Positions 57,188 to 64,000 of a stretch of 64,000 bases of DNA are shown one piece after another. The position numbers were made by a program, and so were the translations under genes. Below the pieces are notes generated by a model. It saw only the letters and a program-made list of their open reading frames with translations, was not told the origin of the DNA and made no database searches. Source of the stretch: Cheilinus undulatus (Eukaryota > Chordata > Actinopteri > Labriformes > Labridae); assembly GCF_018320785.1 (NCBI RefSeq), contig NC_054870.1:6493933-6557932 (forward strand), read 5' to 3'. Within the stretch, counting starts at the first letter, position 1. The number at the start of each line of letters is the position of its first letter.

Positions 57188-60100
57188 ATTAAAGCTGAAA
57201 GCAGCAATAACGGGCCCTCACAACCCATCGCATGTCAGCATGTGTCCCAACCACGGATGTGTAACAGCTGTTGGGTGCCAGTAACAAGGTGCGCTGCACC
57301 CATGGGGTATGTTGGGATTGCAACACTCACAATTTCACAGAAACAGAGGGTGATACCCCTCAGTCATATCCAGAGCTTGCCGTTACTTTTGCACTAAAAT
57401 AAATGAGCAGGAGGTATGAGCCCTGAAAATTCTGAATGCAGCTCCAAAATATGAACAAATCACTGGATTGTCAGCTTCACAGCTCCTCATTCTACTCTGC
57501 TGGGCACTCCTTCTTTCTCGTGTGCGGGCTCACTCCACAGGAGAATAATGACAGCGTGGCTAAAAGCATTGACTGATTGTCTTCTGAATGTTTCAAACAT
57601 TTGTGATGAAGATAGATCAGAGATACAGATGTGTACAAGTTTGTTTCACTATTTTCTAGAATGGTTTTATATCTCCTCTCAGTTTGCCATTTTCTCTTAT
57701 TTTCATGGATAGATAGATACAAACTTTGTAATGTGTTGATTGCTGTTTGGACCCTGTCCTAAAAAGTGTTGCAGTATTTTGTATCATCACAAGATGGCAG
57801 CATAGCCTTAGTTTTGGTTCCATTAAGAGAACTTTTGAACTTTCAACACGCAAAATGAAATACAAAAAAATAAACTTGCTGTTGTTTTACAATACAGATC
57901 TGAGAGGCTTAATTGTAGGTCCTGAGATAACCTGGGTAATATGTACTCCAGGGGCTGATTTTTAAAAATATTTTAGGGGGCATTACTGAACCAATAAGCA
58001 ACGCCCACCCAAAACAAAAAGGACAGTCATCTCAGATTCTCACTGTGAATTTTTGTGCCAGGTTTCAAGACTCAACAAGTTTTCTAAGCCCAGGATAATT
58101 TTACTTCCTGTTCATAGCGAAGAAAAAAATCACCATGGCCATGCCCCTTTGAGGAATAAAAAAGTTTAAATGAAATTTTCAACTATGACATGTCTTCTTA
58201 CAATATACCTAACATGGAGGTGTTTGGATGAATTCCCCATGAGGAATTTTGAGAATTGTGACGTCTGCAATATGCTGCCTTATGACCACAAAAAATCAAA
58301 ATGGCGCACTTCCTGTTTGTTTTACGGCATAGGTCCAAGAGGCTTTTGTACATCTTTAAATGATGTATACGGTCAATAATTTTCAAAATCCTAGGTTAAA
58401 ACTGCTGAAGGGGCTGAAATTTTAAAATATATTAGGGGGCGCCACTAAGCCAAAAAGCCACACCCACCCAAAACATCAATATTAATCATCTTGGTTTTCC
58501 ACTGAGCATATTTGTGCCAAGTTTCAGGGTTCTACAAGAAGTTAAAGCTCTTCAAATAAGTACTTCCTGTTTCATGGCGAAGGATCCGTCGTTGTGGCAA
58601 CTAACTTACAAGCAGACTGATAGGGACCCAACTGCAGTCAAGATGGCCGACATGGGCGTCGCTATACATCCAATCCATGCCAGAAGTCCCAAGTGGAAGT
58701 TTCTTCTTCATGTTGGACTCAGCTGCCAGTGTTTGTCAGTCTTTTTCGGGCCTAAGCCTAACCCTTGGTGCTGGATCTCAAATATATCATCTGCCCCACT
58801 GCCTTACCCTGAACCTAACCACTCAGGTTTTAATGGCTAAGCCTAACCTTAGACGTACAGACTTCCGGTTGAGACTTCTGGTATGGATTGAATGTATGTT
58901 GGCCATTTTGTCTGCAGCAAGGTACTCTTGAGCAGACTTGTGAGCTTTACAAGTCTGACTACCCCAATGAAACTTCATAAATTTACTAAAAGTTGACTGC
59001 AATATCTCCAATTTGGGGGGAATTAGAGGCAAATTTAAGAATACAGTCCTTCATGCTGCCAGCGGGAGGTACTATGATTTAGAAATGTTCCCTACGGACC
59101 TTGTTCAGGCATGTAATTCCAATAAACACACAAAATCTAGTAAAGATATGATGATGAACAGCTGAGATATAACAGATTACGTTTGTATGGCGAGACCTCA
59201 TTGTCAAAATAGAAATTTGCCGCGCTGCCATGCCCCTGCCCTTTGATGAAAATCCACAGATCTTGAGTACTGGCATGCAGATATGATAAGATGTGGAAAA
59301 CAGTAATGTTTGACAAAATGTGGTATGTTTTGGTCCTACATGTTTCCATGACAGCAAATCCGTTTTTTTAGCAAGATAGCTAAATTTGCAGGCCGCCATG
59401 GCCCCGCCTTTCGACTACTGAGAAAGTTCTGAATACCTTTTGACTCAGTATATCTCTTCTAACAATACACCAAAGATCAAGCTGTTTGGATGAACACCCT
59501 TGGACTAGTTCATTCAAATACAACCCTTGAAATACGCAGAGTCCAAACAAAACATTTAAAATGGCCAACTTCCTGTTTCATTTACGATATGGGTCCAAGA
59601 GACTTTGCTGTGAGTCCTGACGTGACACATCTACCCACAAATGTTGGAAATCCTAGGTTAAACCTGTGGCAGGGGCTGAATTTTCGAAAAGTTGTAGGGG
59701 GCACCACTGAGCCAGCAGGCCACTCCCACCTACAAAAGTAACATCAATCATCTCAGAATGGCACTGGGAATTTTTCTGCCAAGTTTCAGTGCTCTACAAG
59801 TGTCATAAGCTTTTGAAAATTCTACTTCCTGTTGCATGGCAAACAAAAAATCAGTATGGTAATGCCTTTTGATGTAGATCTTTGAGCATCAAGTATGTGT
59901 CAGGTCAACTCCTTGGATACTGCCTGAGCAAATTTCTGCATGTTTTGACTGCCCATGTCGGCATTGTAAAGCAAAATTCAGGCGTAGTGACTTTCTGTTG
60001 CAAGAGGGTGGCGCTGCGCAATTTTCTGAAATTTAAAATATATGGATGTGTTCTGGGACTGTTATCAAGCACAAAAAATTTGTCTCAGATACAAGGATTT

Positions 60101-60981
60101 ACTCCTGATTATGGCTGGTCAAAAAATATTGGCGAGACAAAATAGACAACTTTTGTATGTCGCCCTGTAGAGGCCATGCCCTCTGATGAAAAGTCACAGA
60201 TTTTTGTACAGACATAAATCCACAGCTTTAGGCTGTCCTTACACAAATTTCACGTAAATATCTTAAAAGGACTTTAAACAGCGGCTTCTGCTATCAGCCT
60301 TAACACTCCCTGTCACCACTAGGTGGTGCTTTGACAGAAAGAAAATATAACCATATGAATGTGTGCAGACGTGGACTGTCCATAAATCCAGGAAGTTTGA
60401 ATCAGATTAGACAATGCATGGCTGAGTTATACTCAACTTCCTGTATATATATGCAAATTTGAGGGCTGACCAAGGCCACGCCTTTTGACTAATGAGAAAG
60501 TCCAAAATAACTCTTCATCAACCATGTCTCATCTACCTCTGTGCCGAAGTACAAATTGATTGGATCAAATCCCTCAGAGGCGTAATACCAGATATGACTC
60601 CTGGAACAGGGCAAAAATCCCCCAATTTTTGCTAATATTCAAAATGATGGATTTCCTGTTGGAGATAGAGCGTAGGCCCAAGAAGCTTTTTTGTAGATCT
60701 CTCCTAGCTGCACCTGCACATAAAATTTCATGAATCTACGACAAATTCAAAGGAGGGGGCTTTAACTTTGAAAACTGTTGGGGGCGCTATTGACGCAGTT
60801 CTGAATTTTCATGTTTGAGACACAAAAAATATCAAAACTTTCGTGAGACCAGATGCACCTGCCAAGTTTCTTACATTTTTGAATATGTCAAGGACCTTAA
60901 AAGTCCATGCAATGACGGAAAATAACACGTCTTGAGCAAAAACAATTAGGTCCTTGCACCACTCGGTGCTCAGGCACTAAT
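57188..60981. mobile_element. Long (3.8 kb) dispersed repeat with internal repetition, class uncertain
   Basis: It starts ATTAAAGCTGAAAGCAGCAA + 'taacgggccctca' and ends 'ccttgcaccactcggtgctc' + 'aggcactaat', borders I recognise from repeats found in many teleosts. Inside, a module recurs with divergence: 'gggggcgccactaagccaaa' type at about 57977, 58433, 59695 and 60778, each near 'gccaagtttc' and 'acttcctgtttcatgg' phrases. No transposase or reverse transcriptase was identified, so it may be non-autonomous. Many short open frames inside are chance. Confidence 0.6.
58619..58930. mobile_element. Fold-back MITE nested in the 3.8-kb repeat
   Basis: Arms of about 60-70 bases face each other: 'actgcagtcaagatggccga' with 'catccaatccatgccagaag' on the left, and on the right the complement of 'ctgcagacaaaatggccaac' with 'cattcaatccataccagaag'. 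AGCAGACT at 58611-58618 recurs at 58931-58938, an 8-bp target duplication. Confidence 0.8.
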
Positions 60982-61258
60982 TATGAATAAAACCATATAA
61001 ATTAGGGGTTGAAATGTTCCGAGGGGTCCATCTTTTGCATAATTTTCAACTATTTCTGGACACTGCGCAATAATTGAAAATGCATAAAACTTGATGTTGG
61101 TGGTATTTAATGACTTTTGACCATCTTTGATAATAATTTTTTAAAAATCCACTGAGCATGTCTGTATGGACAGACAATTCATCTGATTTGAATTATTATC
61201 GTCAGCAATTCTTACTTTATTTTTTCAGAAGAAAGCGTTTGATAAAGGTGTGTCCTAC
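60982..61258. other. Intergenic, unassigned
   Basis: No recognised feature. Confidence 0.3.
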
Positions 61259-61480
61259 CTTCACAGACTCCAGCGCTGAAATATGCTCCTACAGACTCTG
61301 ATGATGAAATGATGAATCATTACTCCTCACTCTGTTAAACACATTAATGTGGATGTGGGCGTTCCCTCTAAAAGACTGGAAAGTTCCATCATCATTTAGG
61401 AAAACCCATGGGATATAAGGAGCAGCACTGATCATCTATCACGGACCAAAGAGCCTCCGTCTCCAGCTCAGAGTGGGCAC
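61259..61480. promoter_or_regulatory. Candidate promoter / leader exon region
   Basis: On the minus strand a donor GTGAAG|GTAGGA at 61259 could end a non-coding first exon for the GIMAP-like gene. On the plus strand TATAAG (61414-61419) sits 30 bases before a possible start. An NF-kB-like GGAAAGTTCC is at 61378-61387. The two readings conflict on strand; neither is proven. Confidence 0.22.
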
Positions 61481-61708
61481 TGAGGAACAAGGAACCTGGA
61501 TGACTGGGAGACCATTGAGAGCATGTTTTTAATCAACAAAGTACTAATTACCCCTGGAGATCCAAGTTATTTTTCTGATGGGTTCAGTTAATTTAAACAA
61601 AGACTCTATTTCAGATCAACGAAAACCATAATAGCTTTATTTTCATGTTTTTATTTACTGTTCATTTGCACAGGGACAAGTATGAAGCAAGCAACTGGTG
61701 CTTTGACT

Positions 61709-62397
61709 AACATTGCAAAGCAGATGGATACACCCATTTCCTTGCATTTCACTGGCAAATCCATCTTGTTAAGCTCCCATCTGAACTGTTTGGGCCTGGT
61801 TCAAAAGTGACAGGACCAATCAGCGACAAGGGGCAGTACTTTCAGGCGCGGTGGAATCGTGACGTAAACAAGCAGCAGCAAGAGGCCGGTGCAATCATGG
61901 CGGAAGAGCTTAGCGTGGATGCTGCTAAAGCATAAGTTTTATCAAAACTTGACGACATTTCTTCTTTAAAAGAAAAACAAAGAACAGCAGTGAGTTGTTT
62001 TCTTTTCAAAAACAACAAAAGTCGAGTACTTACATGTCTATAGTCGCCATGTTTTGCGTTATTCCCCGTAGCTGCGCACATGCAGCTTGATAGCAGCTAC
62101 GTGTTTTCTTTTCTCAAATGTTTCCTATTGAAGCTCTCCCAGATGTGTGAAACACATCATCTGATGTGTCAGGTTATGCTTTAGCAGCATCCACACTAAT
62201 GTCTTCCCCCATAGCTGGCCTCTTGTTGCCGCTTGCTTACGTCATGACTCCACCGCGCCCAAAAGTACTGCCCCTCGACGCTGATTGGTCCTGTGACTTT
62301 CTAACTGGGCACAAACGATTATAGACGGGAGCTTTGCAAGATGGATTTGCCAGTGAGAAACACGAAAACAGGGGTATCCATCTGTTTTGCAAGGTTA
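61709..62397. mobile_element. Composite hAT-like element with inverted arms
   Basis: 61709-62175 is an inverted copy of the 19345-19889 element, from its right end ('ttgcaaagcagatggat') to its left end ('catctgatgtgtcaggtta'). It is followed without gap by 62176-62397, a direct copy of only the right half ending 'catctgttttgcaaggtta'. Both outer ends are therefore right-type ends. The arms 61709-61935 and 62174-62397 can pair. Confidence 0.75.
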
Positions 62398-62401
62398 CAT
62401 G

Positions 62402-63030
62402 ACAGTATCGTCTGAAAACCTGCTCGCACACATGACTGAGGTAAGCCACTGATGTACAAACTGAAGAGAAGTGGACCAAGAACAGAGCCTTGTGGGACTC
62501 CTGTTTTAGTTTTCAGAAATGATGACTTCTCATTATTAACTGCTACACATTGTTCTTGGTCTGATAGAATTTAAACCATTGTAGAGCACCAGCAGAGAAG
62601 TTACATTTTGACAATCTATGGAGCAGAATATCATGATTCAGGGTGTCGAAAGCCTTTTTTTAGGTCAAGAAATACAGCCCCTACCACCTCACCTCAATCC
62701 TCCAGAAAGGATTCAAGCTTATCTATGAAAAAGCAGTTTGCAGTCTCATTTGAATAACGCTGACAGAAGCAAAACTGAAGCGGGTGGAGATAATCATTTG
62801 GATCTAAATACTTAAGAAGTGGCTAAGCAACAACCCTCTCAAGTATTTTTAGAAAGTACAGATCTAATTTCAATTTCAGTTTCAGTATACTAATTGGTCT
62901 GTAGCTGCATGCCTGACCAAGTTCACCAGCTTTAAAAACTGGAATTACTCTTGCTTGCTTCCATTTACAAGGAAAACTCCCACTAGTTATGGACAGGTTT
63001 ATCAGATGAGTGAGAGGCCTCGCCAAGAAG
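62402..63030 (-). mobile_element. L2-like LINE, fragment of the reverse transcriptase
   Basis: On the minus strand: THLINLSITSGSFPCKWKQA, RVIPVFKAGELGQACSYRPI, then HPLQFCFCQRYSNETANCFF and a decayed stretch to a remnant of the TGVPQGSVLGPLLFS-type motif. A small insertion of 'aatttcagt' units at 62866-62886 breaks the frame (residues KLKLKLD). Both ends are truncated; the left end is cut by the composite hAT. Confidence 0.75.
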
Positions 63031-63226
63031 TGTTTATGTTGTTTAAGAAAAGAGACATCAAGGTGAGAAAGATCTTTGGAGTGGCTGCTGGAGAGCTTGT
63101 CTGTTTTTTCAGGGACATCATTTATGTTTGTTTGATTATAACATTAGCTGCACATGCACTGTTAGGAACAGGAGGCTCCACACTGTGAACTTTACCTAAG
63201 GGAACCTAAGGGTTTTATCATACTGT
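63031..63226. other. Intergenic, unassigned
   Basis: No recognised element. Confidence 0.3.
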
Positions 63227-63230
63227 TTAT

Positions 63231-63462
63231 CAGAGGTGTGGACTCGAGTCACGTGACTTGGACTCAAGTCAGACTCGAGTCACAATTTTGATGACTTTGG
63301 ACTCGACTTGACAATATCAACAAAGACTTGCAACTCGATTTGGACCTTGACATCAATGACTAGGGACTTGACTCGGACTTTGGTCTGATGACTTGAAAAT
63401 ACTTGAGATTTTCAGTGAGTATGTTGAGTAAAACGTGCCCCCATTCAAAGGATTCAACTAAC
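63231..63462. mobile_element. hAT MITE, left end
   Basis: CAGAGGTGTGGACTCGAGTC followed by repeated 'gactcgagtcac' and 'gacttggactc' motifs is a very common teleost hAT terminus. The matching right end is not in the window, possibly because of the next insertion. Confidence 0.75.
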
Positions 63463-64000
63463 GCAGTGATGCTCAACCTGCGGCTCTCAAGCCGCATGTG
63501 GCTCTTTAGTGACCAGTTGCGGCTCTTTTGAGGTTTACTTTAAAAAAAATCTCCCTGAAATCCTCTACAAATACAAGTCCACACAAAGAAGACAGACTTT
63601 AACTTTCAAACTCAAATGAAAACTTGTATATTATTACCATTGGATGCGTGCTGGATGGAGGAACGTGTGTAAAAGAGCGCAGAGGAAGTCCGCTGGTGGC
63701 GCGTCTCTTCATTAAGTTCCTTCATAGAGGTGTGCTGTCTTGTGTTCAAGATGAAGCTCCTAATGCCCTTGTTTTAACACATTTCTTCAGTTACTCCCTG
63801 CCGATGCTCTCCCATACTCATACTGATGATGACTTTTACGATGCGCATCATCATCAACGAGCCAAACACACACGAATCCCATTTTGAAAAAATGTAAAAT
63901 TGAGTAAAACTTGTCCAAATGTGGGTGTTTTATTTGATCTTAAATGTTTAATAATAAATACTGTCAAAAGGTCAGAAACAGAAAAATGAAAGCAACAAAC
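63463..64000. mobile_element. Second hAT-type element, left end; runs beyond the window
   Basis: CAGTGATGCTCAACCTGCGG then 'ctctcaagccgcatgtggct' is a familiar hAT terminal and subterminal sequence. No right end is seen before the edge. The plus frame 63624-63887 has no transposase motif. Confidence 0.55.

Overview
The window is vertebrate nuclear DNA, almost certainly from a ray-finned (teleost) fish. Two spliced genes with vertebrate-wide homologs can be read exon by exon. A broken fish-type GIMAP GTPase gene lies to their right. Nearly everything else is the mix of Tc1/mariner elements, non-autonomous hAT elements, L2-like LINE ends, tRNA-derived SINEs and minisatellites that is typical of teleost introns. 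There are no bacterial operons, CRISPR arrays, rRNA genes or intact viral genes. All family names rest on recognising the sequence by eye; no search was run.

Layout. 1-15.2 kb: 5' end of cul9 on the minus strand. It has a start-codon exon (8534-9223), a second coding exon (2340-2494) and a likely non-coding first exon near 14997-15200; the rest of the gene lies beyond the left edge. 15.3-21.5 kb: intergenic, with one hAT element carrying a perfect 8-bp target duplication, a dead Tc1 element with a hAT inserted in it, and a pyrimidine-rich repeat. 21.8-43.1 kb: syndig1 on the plus strand, with a 5' non-coding exon ending at 22121 and coding exons 29145-29690, 32522-32659 and 42944-43102. These join in frame to a 280-residue protein. 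Its introns hold Tc1 copies, three of the four blocks of a ~50-bp minisatellite, a SINE and a 365-bp ATGG array. 43.1-52.5 kb: downstream repeats, including three hAT elements and a 23-bp minisatellite. 52.6-56.4 kb: a minus-strand GIMAP-like gene in two phase-matched exons, broken by two frame shifts and a nonsense codon. 57.2-61.0 kb: a 3.8-kb repeat with a fold-back element nested in it. 61.2-64 kb: a possible promoter or leader exon, a palindromic composite hAT, an L2-like LINE piece and two further hAT ends.

The two live genes have no obvious joint role. CUL9 is a cytoplasmic cullin-RING ligase scaffold; SYNDIG1 is a postsynaptic membrane protein linked to AMPA receptors. The points most worth a second look are a tandem duplication that copies the syndig1 exon end and its splice donor, the GIMAP pseudogene with near-identical 57-bp repeats, a family of hairpin-forming minisatellites around syndig1, a hAT empty site preserved in a related repeat, and a composite hAT with two identical outer ends. 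No unknown multi-gene system was found.
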